64,000 nt of DNA from Xestospongia bergquistia (taxonomy: Eukaryota; Porifera; Demospongiae; Haplosclerida; Petrosiidae): contig OZ014418.1 of the NCBI GenBank assembly GCA_963965975.1, positions 3,856,775 to 3,920,774 on the forward strand. The letters run 5' to 3'. Positions 47,500 to 60,453 of this stretch are shown piece after piece; within the stretch, counting starts at the first letter, position 1; each line of letters begins with the position of its first letter. Below the pieces are notes generated by a model that ran no database searches, had not been told where the DNA came from, and saw only the letters and a program-made list of their open reading frames with translations. A program made the translations under genes and the position numbers.

Positions 47500-50339
47500 G
47501 TAAGTATATCATTGAATACATGGACATAATATTAGTCACATTGAAACTATGCTATTATATCATTTATTAAGACTCTATTCCTTATTAGGACAAACTTATA
47601 TAATTTGCCTTTAAGTTATGGATTTATTTTAGGGAGTGTATCATTTTGTTAATTCCTAGACATTCTTGTTGTGATTCATTCTATTAGTTATAAAAATGGT
47701 AACGGTAGTCTTGTTGGAGTAAGTCTAAACTAATAAATAAAATGCTCATATTTATAAGTACACTTACACACCTAAACATTCCAAATGTGACTATTGTGTT
47801 TGTATAGTAAGAGTTGTAACATCCAACACAATGTGGTATTGCCTCCCTATATCCCATAGAATCTAGTCGTGTGTTGGTTAATGTAATATGGTATAGTATG
47901 TTTGCCCACAGTAGTCATGACAACAGATGATTATTAGTGATAATACCAGAAGCAGCTTTTTGGAATGATATCCTCTAGTTCTTAGAAATAATAGACATTT
48001 TTAATATGTTGTGGTTGGTAAAATCCCATATCCATTCTTAGAGATTACTGACATATTCAAGTGCATTGCCATGTTATAAAGAATGTTCAATAATGTCCAA
48101 ACAGCTGTCAATATCGCATTTCCTTGTTACTTCTTGTATTTTTAACTAAAATAATTATTGACCTACTCCTCTTACAATGTCAACTATGATTATAGTAAGA
48201 GAGGGTCACAACCCAGACATCAAAGCTGTTCAGAATTACTTACCTCTCCACCCTAAATTACTCCTTTCTTCTCTTAACTTTGATATCATTACATACACCA
48301 TTCAATGTTGAGTATATTGAAATAAAGATATCTAAAGAATGACCAGTCAATATTAACACATTTATACACAACGTCTACTACCTTCCACACCTAGATTCCA
48401 GTCATATCTGTCGGTAAGGTCAAAGCTTCTTTATCGATTGGTGAATTGTAATTGGAGACTGTTAACTTCTTTATTTTATTGTGTGTGGCTCATGTTTATT
48501 CAATTGGTGCTGTATTGCTAATAAGATAATTGAATTAATACGAATCCAATGTTTGTATTGGATGTTATAAAAGTGTCAGATGTGACTGTCTTATTGAGCT
48601 TGCTTGCCCACATGTGGAGTTATAAAGAAATGTACATGGGAAATGAATGAATGGATAATGTACAGACAAATGATGAATAGTTAGAGAATGTATAGATGAA
48701 TGAATCCACTTGAATGAAGATGTGGTGACATAAATATGATTGATATGACATTGTTATGAATTGTTCTAATTTCATATTAGATCATTGCATGGTGTAGTCC
48801 TGTTAGCAACAAGAGATATTCATGTTAATGAACAATTGTACTCATCATATATCACTATGACAACACAGTAACAGTATCAATACATTATATAAATACATTT
48901 TAATGTCCGCATAAACTATTATATTTTAAAAATACTCTATTATTATATTACTAAAGTGATGTTATCATTGGAGTTGTGTCATTACTTCCTTATTAGGTTA
49001 TCCTTATCATGTAACTACCTGGGTAGAAATAACTTGAGAATTGAGTAATTTCATATAAATCACTTTCATCTACATAACATCTATATATAATACAGGCTCA
49101 CATTAAACGAATACAGAATTAAACCATTCCTTTGAAAATATCTATGAAGACTTTCATACTTTAAATCTTTGTAATCTTTGTATCTACCCACACAAATATT
49201 TACATAATGCTACACATCAAAGTCTAGACTTTCTCCATATTATAATAACTTCTATAGTGGACAATGTTCTACTGTTATAAATCTCTTAAAGAATTAGAAT
49301 ATTACGACTCAATGTGTGAGAGTTTATAGTTATTTATATGACAAAATTACTATTAAAATCACTACAGAATAATTCCTAATTAATTGTTATATTTCATAGT
49401 TTTCTTCCAAAAACTCTCAAGCATGTCTACAAGCCAAAGTTATTTATTACCAAGTTGTCTACATAAACTGTACAGTCTGTTCTATTGAAGATCAATTGTA
49501 TCAATACTTACATTGTTAATTAACAAAAGACTGTCAATAAAAATTGACAGATATAATTCTGGACATTTTGACATGATTTTTAATGTACACCAGCCCATAG
49601 GCTTTGAAAGGTGTTGGAAGTTGCAATTGTAGGTTGATAATAATGACAAAACAATAATTATAAACACATTAATAACTTATTATAAACATAGACTAATATA
49701 ATCTGTTGAACTAGACAACACATTAATTATGAATGCTATAAGGTCCCACCTAATGTCCTTCGTGGTCTGTTAACTTTGAGGTAACTAATGGCAATGACTG
49801 CATGCATGGTATTGATATGAGGGTTATACTCCAAATACTCCAACAAAGATTATTTTAATTAATAAATGTCTTTAAAATATCAGATTATATATATTAATAG
49901 CTTAGGTTTATCCAGAAATCAAAAGAAGGAAGATCTGATCCTCTGGGTTCTTGCTATTACTTGTATTAATTTGTGATTGTGTGTGACATCAGCCAGACAT
50001 ATAAAGCAATCGACTTCTTTATTGTAAAATATTGTATAATTATTAAGTCAAATAAAATAAATGAAAATTATATATATATATATATATATATTATTGTCCA
50101 ATATGTTCTGTCTTTATATCTGTAGTCTTGTAGTTCTGTCTGTTCTTCACAATCCTTCCCTTGTTCATGCTTATCCCATGATGTCCCTATTTACCTATTG
50201 AATGTATGGATACATTTAGTGTACTACTTAGTGGTATGGACTTCTTTCATTGGCACAGGCCTGCTATTGTAATGATAAAGCAAATTGTAGTACTACAATT
50301 AATTAAGGTAACTTATATGTTTTTCTCTAGGAGTTATAC
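47500..50339. other. 2.8-kb AT-rich region without supported gene
   Basis: The missing SETD9 3' exon would be expected here but I could not identify it. A (TA)n microsatellite of about 22 bp lies at 50070-50092. Small open frames have no resemblance to known families. Confidence 0.35.
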
Positions 50340-52545
50340 CTAACATCCAATACCTTTTGAAAGATTCATCTGATGACAAAACATAACTAGTATCTTAGAT
50401 GTACATATTTATTGAAATATCAAATTAATTCTTACCTTCAATTTGATATTCTCTTTTCTTCCACATCAGTTCTTGGATGTTTTCAATATACCCAGTTCTT
50501 ATTAGAGCAACAACCACCTTCCCCAGGCCAGGAGCTATCATAACAATGCTTTAGCCAGTACTCACACACCTTTCACTTATATATGGTATCATGGTACCCC
50601 TCATGCTCTTGTTCAATTTAAATAAGTACATCTACTGGTACTTTCAATCCCATCCCAAGTAGGAAAGAGTATAGACTGATATAACTTAACTCAACATGTA
50701 AGTCGTAGGTTTTTTAAATGTAGACTTACTTACCTATTGTGTGAAACAATACAATAAGGTCATGCATATGGACTTATGATATAATGCTATATATACCTAT
50801 AATATTTATATATATAAATATTATAGGTATCATTTACATAAGACCACAATTACCATAAAATTATTGTCTATAAATATGTTCACTTTCACAATTTCAATGT
50901 ATTTTTGTGTGTGACTTTAGAGATCAACAAATGAATTTAAATCACACCATTAACTGATAACACATATAGCAACCAATGGAATTTACTAAGACTAACCACA
51001 AGTGTTACAATGATGGGTATAACTGATAATACCTGCTTCAGACTATATTTTTCTAGCCATATAATCATCCACAGATACCCCTACTAAATATACACTCTTT
51101 GTATCTCTAGTCTGTCTTTTTTTATAAAGTCAGTATTTTGCAAAGCAATTACAGAATGCAAATATAAATAAATTGTTATAGAATTGATTAAATAGGAAAT
51201 GATGTCATATGAGCATAATCAGTCCATGAACTACCCAAAAGATGATGAAAAGTCTTGAGCTTCAATACAAACCAACAACTATCATCATTCCTCTAGAAAA
51301 TGTTCATTTGTATTAAAAGAGTGAAAGACCTCAAGTATCTATCAAAATTTGATTTTATATATTTTCTGTATGATTTATGTGTATTTGGTTACATATAATA
51401 CATAGAAATAACTTACAATCACTAATGTATTCAATGTCAATGACAAAATCAGGTACATAAAAATCCTGTAAATAATAATTGATTTCTTAACACGTTATTA
51501 CATAAAAATGTGTACAATCACGTGACACATAATCAGATAATTTATGTGAGCCTACAACATGTATAATTTAGTCACAAGTGCTTCCATAAATTTCTTCTGT
51601 GTTTTAGATTCAACAAATTGATACAACTATGACCTCAAGCAAACCACACAGTAACTAACTTTAACAAAAGTATTACTGTTGTATGTTAATGCCTTACTTT
51701 ATAATCAGTAGGATTTTCTCACTGTAGATGTTTTTATTGTTCAAAATATATGCTAGGACTTTTGTATTTTAAACACAAAATCAGTGAATGCTGTGAATGT
51801 TAACATCGGACTTTTTGAACTATAAACCTAGCAGACAAATTATAGATTGTTAAAATACTAGCAGAAGCTTCAAATTTAACTTTCATTAATGAGATGTGTG
51901 GTGATTACAATCTAGAAAATATAATTGCTGTATTGTGCAGTCTCTTACATGATAAAACATAACAATACATGTTGTATTTCCACATCTTTACAGCAAGTTC
52001 CTTGTGGCCACTGTTGTCAACAGCAGTGATCACCTCCTTCCAAATATTCTGTTTTTCCTGATGTTTCATAACTCTGTCTAAGCCAGTAATCCCAGATAAC
52101 TATTTTGGTTCTATTGGTATGTAACTGATAATCACTTCTATAGAGATCCTCTATGAAGATATCTAATTGTTATCCAGGGAAGGGTAGATCATCAATGAAC
52201 ACATCAACATATCTTAACAACTGTGGGAGTAGAACTGATTGATCTACATGTATATAGATGTAATAAAAAAGATATTATATTTTAGGAAATTAATACTTGT
52301 AGTGTCATTAGGAACATTTTTACGTACTTATGTGACTGATAAATGATAACTGTATCTTTCAAGGGAGATAAATGATAACACTGTATTGCATAAGCTGATG
52401 AGAACTTCATAATTGCAAGATTTCTAATTAGATCATTTGAGGTGAGGCAAGAATGAGTTATTGTGTGCTGTAGTAATTTCCTGATAGCTATTATATGACT
52501 TGTGATATCAGTGAAAATAGAGTCTCTCACATCGTGGGTCACATG
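50340..52545 (-). CDS. Divergent G-protein alpha-like exons (helical domain)
   Basis: Three phase-consistent minus-strand exons: 51465-51417 (DFYVPDFVIDIEYISD), 50534-50436 (PGLGKVVVALIRTGYIENIQ, ELMWKKREYQIE) and 50369-50340 (DESFKRYWML), each with AG/GT borders. The text ..LIRTGYIENIQELMWKKREYQIEDESFKRYW resembles the G-alpha sentence ..[21 protein letters not shown].KYY before switch I. Upstream, 52540-52400 (VRDSIFTDITSHIIAIRKLL) could be helix A of the helical domain, out of frame with a preceding piece. I found neither the P-loop nor DVGGQ. So this is either a fragment or a gene whose other exons I missed; family assignment rests on about 40 residues. Confidence 0.42.
51930..52075 (-). 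other. Unassigned coding-looking minus-strand piece
   Basis: The minus strand reads VMKHQEKQNIWKEVITAVDN and SGHKELAVKMWKYNMYCYVL with no stop for about 50 codons. The composition looks protein-like, but I recognise no domain and no clear splice borders. It may belong to the G-alpha-like gene region or to a separate relic. Confidence 0.25.
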
Positions 52546-52649
52546 GTTTCATCCAGTTCATCTACTTCCCCCAATCTAGTGGTCTTATCTCTTCTAATAC
52601 GTTGTCCAGTTCAGAGTTTGTAATGTAATCTATAAAGTAAATTTAACAT

Positions 52650-53870
52650 TACAAATAATAATTGCTATACTTTACATATAAATTTAAAGTGGCTAGTAGT
52701 CTGGCAACTGGACAACTATTTATAACATGTCAAACAATCAGGTAATGGTAGAATATGGACACAAATAGTGAGGATTGTGTATGTACACACACTTATTTTC
52801 TTTGTTATAATATTTTTAAAATGATCTATGCAGAGCAGTGTTTTATGGGATAGAGATTAATTGTGGCATATCTAAACCTATTCTCACTAGGCTCGAGGAT
52901 CATAATTGAATTGTCAATGCTCACTCAGGTCATAAATAACTGTTTTTCCTTTTTGATTGAAATATTTTAATATTACCTTTGTTTGGTGCTTAGAATGTCT
53001 AGAGATGCAAATGCCACAATTTCAACACTCTGATAGAGATCACACAAGTAGAGATGAAGAAAATCAATGCAAAACAACTGATCATGCCATTATGAATAAT
53101 TAATTAGGTAAAAACAGTTACCATGTGCTTTGAGTACCATTTTAGGCCCTACCATCACTTCTACTCTGCCTATACCACTAAAGGTGTATGACATTATACT
53201 TATATTTATATATCTGCATGATATTTGATGGGTCAATAAGCATGACAAACCTGCCAACTATTGACTAGTAAAAGACTATTGCTAGACAACCACATGCTAT
53301 ATTATGGAGTGATAGTAGCTAGTTAGTATGAATCTCTTGATAAATTATATCAGATATATCATAGTTCATCAATCTATATGTGTTATATAACCCTATCAAC
53401 TTGCATTTTGTAAAGGGTATCACCCTTTAGCCTATAGCCTTCGGGCATTATCTTTTATACAAATTCTCTTGTTGACAGGTTTATAAAACACATATAGACC
53501 CCTAAGCTGTGCTATATAATATACATAAGTTATAGTTATACTATGGACAGGCAAGGTTTGGGTGGGTAGGATATGTTGAGACAAAAGACTTTCCAACAGT
53601 GATAAGTTAACCACACTATTCCCAAATCACCTAACTGAGCATGTGCAGAGAACACTGATGGCAGATTTTCCTATTGGACACGTCAAGTTAATTATTATAG
53701 TTATCACCTTATTATTACCTTATTATTAGTTTTAAAAAAGCACATGTTTTTTGTTGTTGAAATAAAGTAAAAGAATCTGTTCTAATCAAGGGGAATACGA
53801 TCCCTCCATTGGTCCACCGAACCGGATACCTATTGTTGTTCTCGATATTGTTCAATAACCTCTAGTATTA
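52650..53870. other. AT-rich region leading into the BEL/Pao element
   Basis: No gene recognised. AATAAAGTAAAAG (53761-53773) and the CCGAACCGG string (53817-53825) lie just before the retroelement's gag-like start. They could be part of an LTR/leader, but I could not define LTR borders. Confidence 0.3.
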
Positions 53871-54405
53871 GTGAGTTTGATGGCGGATCGGTCCACCCTC
53901 AAGAGAAGAAGAGGAGTGTCACGTGCCTCCATTACACACCTGACCATCAAAGTTAGGGAAGCTGAAGCAAGGAAAGACGATCTGGGAATCGCCGATCTGT
54001 CGAAAAAACTAAAGGAAAAGCTGGAGTCATTGGATTCAGACTTCAGGAACCACCATTTTCCAATCAAAGATCTACTTGAAGAATAAAGTGATCTGGAGCA
54101 TGAACAAACTATTCTCGACCAACATGATGATGAGGTCCTCAATTTAACTACTCGGCTAGATGTGCTAGTCGATACATTTCCTCGACACAAATCAAGAATG
54201 TTATCTATAACAACAACAGCTTGGAGGAGACTAGAACACTTGTATAAAAGTTTCACTAAGGTTAGTAATGCTGTTGGTGAACTGGCTGAGACTGATGATG
54301 TTTGTATGATCTGTTTGCATGATGAGCATTGAACAAGTTCAAATGTGAACTAGAGGATATCAGTAAATCTATTTTAAGTTCTGATGAAGCCAAAGATGAA
54401 ACATT

Positions 54406-54590
54406 GTCTCGTCAGCAAACAGAAATCAAGAAACAGTTGTTTAGCTGTTCGTTAACTGTGAAACGTCTTTTAGAGAGTCATAATCATTCTACCACGTCTC
54501 GTCAGCAAACAGAAATCGAGAAACAGTTGTTTTGCTGTTCGTTAACTGTGAAACGTCTTTTAGAGAGTCATAATCATTCTACCACATCTA
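54406..54590 (+). repeat. 90-bp tandem duplication inside the BEL/Pao gag region
   Basis: 54406-54495 and 54496-54585 are nearly identical, differing at a few bases; both contain GTCAGCAAACAGAAATC and GTGAAACGTCTTTTAGAGAG. The period of 90 bp keeps the codon frame, so it duplicates 30 codons. High identity shows a duplication younger than most of the element's decay, or present in its source copy. Confidence 0.9.
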
Positions 54591-55483
54591 CTTCGTCGTC
54601 TTCGAGTGAATAGGTGTAGCTACCAAAATTAGAATGTCCCAAGTTTTGATGTTAATATCTTCAATTAGAAGATGTTTTAGGACCAGAAACTTGTCTACTT
54701 TCAACAATCGCTGAGAGATGGTCCAGCTAAACATTCCATAGAAGGGCTTTCTCAATCTGGTGAATGCTATTCTGAAGCTGTTGACGGTTTGAAATCTTGA
54801 TATGACCGACAAGGACTAATTCACCAGACCCATATGCATATGATATTAGAAGCCCCTTCGTTGAAGAATGGTGATGGTAAGGAACTACGCAAACTGCATG
54901 ATAGTGTGCAACAACATATTTGAGCACTAAAGGCAATGTACTGTGAGCCTTCAGGCCCATTTATCACTTCTGTTGTTGAACTCAAGTTGAACATACGACT
55001 ATGTTTGAATGGCAGAAGCATAGTCAAGATGCTACCAATGTGCCACACTTCCAGGATCAATTAGACTTCATGCATCTTCGTGCACAAGCGTCTGAAACTT
55101 CTAGTTCAGAGAACAGAAAACCATCAAAGGATGAGGTCAGAAAAAATTTTCAATCCAGTAAGGAAGATACTTCATTCGCTACCAACACCGACACCTTTGA
55201 GATCCAAGTGTGTGTACTGTGTAAACCAGAAAGACATCTCTTATTCAATTGTAACAAGTTCAAGAAGTTGCCTCATGACGGGAAGCTATCTATCCTAAAA
55301 ACTCACAAGCTATGTCATAACTGTCTGCGAGCTGGTCACTACGCTCAACATTGTAAATCTATTCATTGTTGCCAAAAGTGTCATGGTCAGCACCACACTC
55401 TATTACACATTGAACAAATTACTAACACCTGCTCCAGGCAAGAACAGCTAGGTCAAGTCACCACTCATGCAACCACAGGCACC

Positions 55484-55534
55484 AAGTCTTAATTGCTGTT
55501 GATGACCTGTCGTCATCAACAGCAATTAAGACTT
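55484..55534. repeat. Perfect 23-bp inverted repeat (hairpin) with 5-nt loop
   Basis: AAGTCTTAATTGCTGTTGAT-GAC, loop CTGTC, then the exact reverse complement. It lies between the zinc-knuckle and protease regions of the BEL/Pao fossil. The perfect arms suggest either a recent fold-back duplication or a structure conserved in the element. Confidence 0.9.
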
Positions 55535-57220
55535 CGCGCAATCGACTGGCGCAATCAACTGGTCCATTCCATTATTTGATTCAGGATTGTTCATTTCTGA
55601 TCGATTGTCTCAAAGTTTGTACCTTCCTCAGTCTCATCATAAAACAAAGATCATAAGTGTTGGTGGACTCACTCACAACTCACCCATGAAGTCTGTTACC
55701 AGTTTTCAAGTCTCACGTATTCAATCACCTAACAAAAGGATCAATATTACGGCAGTACTTGTTCCAAAAGTAACGTGTGATATTCCTCGTTATCACATTT
55801 GATAGTTCTTGGGATCATTTATCAGACCTTGAACTAGCTGACCCTGAATTCGGGACACCAGGACGAATCGATATGCTCTTGGGTGTTAACGTGTTCATTG
55901 AAGTACTGTTGCATGGCCAGTGGGTGGGTCCACCTAGTTCTCCCTCAGCTATTGAAACCAAACTTGGTTGGATTATCGCTGGCGCAACCGACACCCAAAA
56001 CACAGAAGTAATGTCGCGCCATACCGAAGCCACATCAGATGACATCCTAAAGAGATTTTGGGAAGTTGAAGAACCTCCCAATCAAGTGGACTCAGTTTAC
56101 TGGTCAAAGAAAAAATGCATGGTAGTTGATCATTTTCAAACTCAGCACAGTCATTCCTCGATTGAACGATTTGTCATTCCATTGCCACGAAGAGTAAATG
56201 CATCCACTATTGGAGAGTTCAGATCCCAAGTAATACGAAGGTTTGTGTACATTGAAAGATTGTTGTCATCGAAGGGACTGTCTGGTCAGTTCAACGATGT
56301 AATACGTGAGTACTTTGATATGGGTCACGCTGAACCTGTTCTTGAAAGTGACTTTAAAAAATCAGCATATCAAGTATTCTACCTCCCAATCCAGATTGTA
56401 CAAAGGGATTCGAGTACAACCACCAAGATCAGAGTGGTGTTTGACACATTTGCTAAGTCATCAACCAGGGTCTCACTGAATGACACGTTACTTGTTGCCC
56501 CAATGGTGCATTCTCCACTAATTGATTTTTTGCTCAGGTTTCGTTCTCATAGAGTTGCTTTGACAACAGATGTCAGGCAAATGTATCGTGCTATAGAGCT
56601 AACAGAGTCTGATCGTGACTACCACAGGTTTGTGTGGCGAAGCCATCCTAACGAGCCTATCTGAGAATACTGAATGACTCAGGCAACATTTGGAGTGTCT
56701 GCCTCTCCATTTGCAGCTAATATGGCTGTAATACAGAACGCAATTGATCATGCCTCTGAGTTTCCATTGGCTTTTGAAGCTGTATTCAATTCATTCTACG
56801 TAGGTGACGGTTTGATTGGTGCTGGCTCCAAAGATGAAGTCATTATACTTCAGAAGCAGTGACAAGATCTATTTGCCAAAGGAGGATTTCTATTGAGAAA
56901 GTGGAATTCCAACATTGCCTCAGTCATTGAGAGTCTGCTCCTGAACTGAGAGACTCACGAAGTATCCTCTCCATCACAGAGTCACAAGGTTACACTAAGA
57001 CACTGGATGTTTAATGGCATTCTAAGCTGGATCATTTTCGATTGACAATAAACGAGCTACCTCAGTGTGTTAAACTCACAAAGCGAGGACTGGTCTCTGA
57101 TATTGGGAAAAAGTTTGACGTACTAGGATGGTTTTCACCTGCCATTGTAAAAGAAAAAATGTTATTGCAGCGAGTGTGGGTAGCTATGAAAAGTACAATT
57201 GATTCATCACTCAACTAGCC

Positions 57221-57595
57221 AGACATCTTTACAGTAATAGTAACTTACGCTGAGACTAACTCCTTATGATAAAATTAGGTATCTATTTATAAGATATGTG
57301 TGCGCACATGTGTGTGATAATTTGAGCAAAAAATTGTTGTTATACGTATGTAACATTATCACCAGTAGATAGGAATTGATATAGTATCAATACAGGAAGA
57401 ACAATATACTTCTGTTTCAGTTCTCTAGCCTATAATCCTTATCTTAAGCATCATTTAGCAGCTAGTGATTTTGCTTGTATATTATTAATTTGGGATACTC
57501 ACCATAACAAATCTATCCACACATACGAGGTCAGTATAATCTGTGTCCATTCTCTTCTGGGGCTTAAGTGTAGTATTACTCATAGCATGCTGTAT
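57221..57595. other. Short spacer between retroelement fossil and DNA transposon
   Basis: AT-rich, no gene or repeat recognised. Confidence 0.35.
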
Positions 57596-57637
57596 TATTG
57601 TTATGTCTTTCATTGCGCAATGAAAGACATAACAATA
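57596..57637. repeat. Perfect 42-bp palindrome abutting a transposon end
   Basis: TATTGTTATGTCTTTCATTG-C followed immediately by its exact reverse complement, with no loop. The last TA of the palindrome (57636-57637) is also the target TA of the DNA transposon starting at 57638. Confidence 0.92.
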
Positions 57638-58419
57638 CTATACTCTGTCCGAGTTGAAAAAAGCCCCTAATTAAAAAAAAGGTGTTTTATGCATGGAATG
57701 TAAGGTGAGGTATTTCCTCGCCTGTTAGCGCTGAAGTACGTGTTAAGTGTATTCATTATTTGTTCACGTGGATGTCATGCGAACACACCACGTTTTTTCT
57801 CGTGCTTGTAAACATGCCAAGTGGAAAAAGATTGCGATCACAAACAAAGGAGGTTGCTGTGAATGTCTATGAATATGTCGAGGAACTTGGCAGGCGCAAA
57901 CGGACTGAAGGATCTCTGAAACAAACCTCTGATGCTACAAAACTTTAACGTACCAGCATCAAGAGGTTACGGAAGGAGAAACTTAGCACATATCTCAGTC
58001 TTCCTTCTTTATCGAAAGGTTTTTTTCAAAACTATTGTGGCTTTATAGCTGCCTCAAATCACAAAAGACGATACCTGGTTATTATTTTAATAATAATTGT
58101 TATAATATACCATTTGTTCATATAATTAGAATTGTAATTTTGAATGGCCACGTGACAGATGGCTGACTTCTCAAGGCGAAAATTGTTTTTTATTAAAACC
58201 TCGAAGGTGTGCAATTCAAAGTATGTGAAAGGTATGCCATTGAAAATGTATGAAGTTTTCTAGTTTGGTACTTTCTCGTAATGCTAGAGAGCCAATTTTT
58301 ATATATAAAATGCGCATTTGCAAGATAAATCGATTGTGCAAGTTTCATGTCGATAGCACGTAAAACAGCAAAGTTATTCACACGTCTGGGTGGCTTTTCT
58401 CTACTCGGACAGAGTATAG
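57638..58419 (+). mobile_element. Tc1/mariner-like DNA transposon remnant with TA target site
   Basis: The 782-bp element starts CTATACTCTGTCCGAGT and ends ACTCGGACAGAGTATAG (17-bp terminal inverted repeats), flanked by TA on both sides (57636-57637, 58420-58421). Inside, ATG at 57814 opens PSGKRLRSQTKEVAVNVYEY ... GRRKRTEGSLKQTSDATKL, and beyond a stop SIKRLRKEKLS. This looks like the helix-turn-helix N-terminus of a Tc1-type transposase (..VY.YF..E......V....AT.IS..T..RI..E). No DDE catalytic domain is present. An internally deleted, non-autonomous copy. Confidence 0.75.
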
Positions 58420-58421
58420 TA

Positions 58422-58824
58422 AGTGTGTCAAGATGATGAGGAAGCTTTGTTTTTGAGTTGCATTTGACAGATCATGTTTACCCACTGTATAATATTATCC
58501 AACAATAATATAATATTAATATAGTAATATGCTATAACTCATACAGTGACTATGATATACTAAGCAAAATACAATTCTTCTTAAGAAATATAATTATATT
58601 ACTGTTACAGAAGGTATACTCACAGGTAATAGGTGAGTTAGAGAGAGAAAAATAACATTACAATAACTCATCAAAATCACCATAGAGTTAGAGCACTTTC
58701 TTTGAGATAGCTGAGATTATAAAATAAAAATATCAGTACTTATGTGAAAATGGCTATAACACACAATTATTAGCCAAATTATTATCATTATCAAGTTAAA
58801 TCAAAGGCATACCGTTCCATCTTC
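58422..58824. other. Spacer without recognisable gene
   Basis: AT-rich and non-coding by inspection; 3' flank of the coiled-coil gene relic. Confidence 0.35.
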
Positions 58825-59675
58825 TTAAAGTGTGACATTATCAAATTCAGTTTTCTGATTCTGAGCCTCAATGTCATTGTCTATTAATTGCAATTCTTCA
58901 TTAAGTTTTTCTAATTCCTGCAAATCACAAAAATGCCAAATTGAAAAAACTAGCACATAAATTCTATTTACGAAAATGAAGTTTTCCTTTTCTTAGCTTT
59001 GGTCAAAAATTCAGTATATATCTTTTCAGATATTATTGCCTGCTCCTAAACAAAAATAGTTTGTCGTGAAAATGAGCATGGTATAAATTAAAACTTTATG
59101 TGTACTGCCTAGTTACTTACTCACAAAAACCCAAGATGACATTATCAAAAGTACATGCAGGAACATATTAAAACAAGCTAGAATTTGCTCATTGATGAAA
59201 GATTATCAATAGAGTCATCATAATCCTAGTTTCATATCCAGATTATTTAATTGTCTGGATACTACATTACATTCTGACTCAAGTAGTGACTACACACTAT
59301 ACATACCAGTGAGTATGACTTAGTGAGCAGTGGAGCTCTACAAAATATATGGGCAAGTCAATGAAGGATGTGGTTTTAAAGTGATATTGACAGTACATAA
59401 GAGGTTCTGAGATGATAATATAGCCCCTCTAAAATTTCATGCATCTATTATACAATTATTTCATCCATAAATTATAATCCAGGTATATTCAATTTAAAGG
59501 ACCTGTAGTAATATTTTAATAAGCCAATATAAGAGGGCTCATGGCATGTAGTTAATATAATATAATACACAGTGTAGTCATTATGTATATAGAATAGTTA
59601 TTGAGACATAATTCTACATTACCTTCGTAACTGCCTGCGCTGTGATATCCAGTTAATGATTGAAATGAACCAAGT
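58825..59675 (-). pseudogene. 3' exons of a coiled-coil protein, decayed
   Basis: Three bordered minus-strand exons: 59675-59623 (LVHFNH-stop-LDITAQAVTK, donor GTAATG), 59045-58972 (EQAIISEKIYTEFLTKAKKR, KTSF, donor GTAAAT) and 58917-58825 (ELEKLNEELQLIDNDIEAQN, QKTEFDNVTL, stop). The heptad-like pattern and charge indicate a coiled coil. Exon 59675-59623 has an in-frame TAA, and the junction between the last two exons is out of phase by one base. I do not recognise the protein; no upstream exons were found before the next features. Confidence 0.45.
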
Positions 59676-59699
59676 CTATTGAAAAAAACATATCATAAA

Positions 59700-60428
59700 T
59701 CACAGGAAAATGATACTTATTTCCAACTGTTGTTTTTCCAATTCTTTCCAATTATTTTTTTCTTCACAATGCTTTTACTATTGGTTAATGTCATCCACAA
59801 AACCTACATCCTAATTGTTTAATTTAATTCTACAATATATACATGCATGCATCAAACTGACCAATGAAATTTGTTTGAACTCAAGCTTAAGTATATTCAT
59901 AAGTAACCCACGACATTTTTATAAGACTTCTTAGACACTTATAAACCTTTTAGGAATGCTTACTGACATTTCATGCAATTTAATGGTAAAAGTCTGTTAC
60001 GTACAATTTCTACAGTACTTGGTTACTCAGTATATTCATTATAAACCTTCACCTCATTGTATAAGTTATAGTTTCTTTTATCTAATAACAAACCTTACGT
60101 AACACTCTATTTTAATGTTAAATTTAACTAATGAAAAGAAATCATAATAGTTTGGGTGGGATGTTGAAATTTATATATTAAATTATGGGATAGTTAAGCG
60201 AAGCTCCAATTGATTATAAGATAGTGGATGATGTGTTTATTTGGGTCACATAATACTGTGCCAGAACTAAATATAAACTGTGTTAAGATCCATATGATGA
60301 GACAATACACATATATACTTGTACTGAACAAAGAACTGAAAAAACATTCTTCATGTTCTTTGGTTCCACTCCTTTTAATAGAATGTTATAATTAATATTT
60401 CTTACAGTGCAAAAACCACTTGAATCTT
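59700..60428. other. AT-rich spacer
   Basis: No gene or repeat recognised. Confidence 0.35.
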
Positions 60429-60453
60429 TAAAATGTCTCTTTTTTCTTTCTAG

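Larger units (their letters stand above)
53878..57220 (+). mobile_element. BEL/Pao LTR retrotransposon, broken and 3'-truncated fossil
   Basis: A plus-strand element of the BEL/Pao family. Recognisable parts in order: a gag-like N-terminal region (from MADRSTLKRRR, 53878), a CCHC zinc-knuckle region (CHNCLRAGHYAQHC, near 55310-55380), and an aspartic-protease region (about 55560-55800). A reverse-transcriptase region follows (LTTDVRQMYRAIELTE and YVGDGLIG, about 55830-56870), then the region after it that is characteristic of BEL elements (near 57040-57220). No integrase and no 3' LTR were found before the sequence turns into unrelated DNA near 57220, and no certain 5' LTR. The coding part is broken in several places (roughly half a dozen or more), so it is an old, inactive copy. 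Its GC content is higher than the surroundings. Confidence 0.85.

Noticed and set aside
50070-50092. TA-dinucleotide run (also near 32930)
   Set aside because: Ordinary microsatellite in AT-rich DNA.
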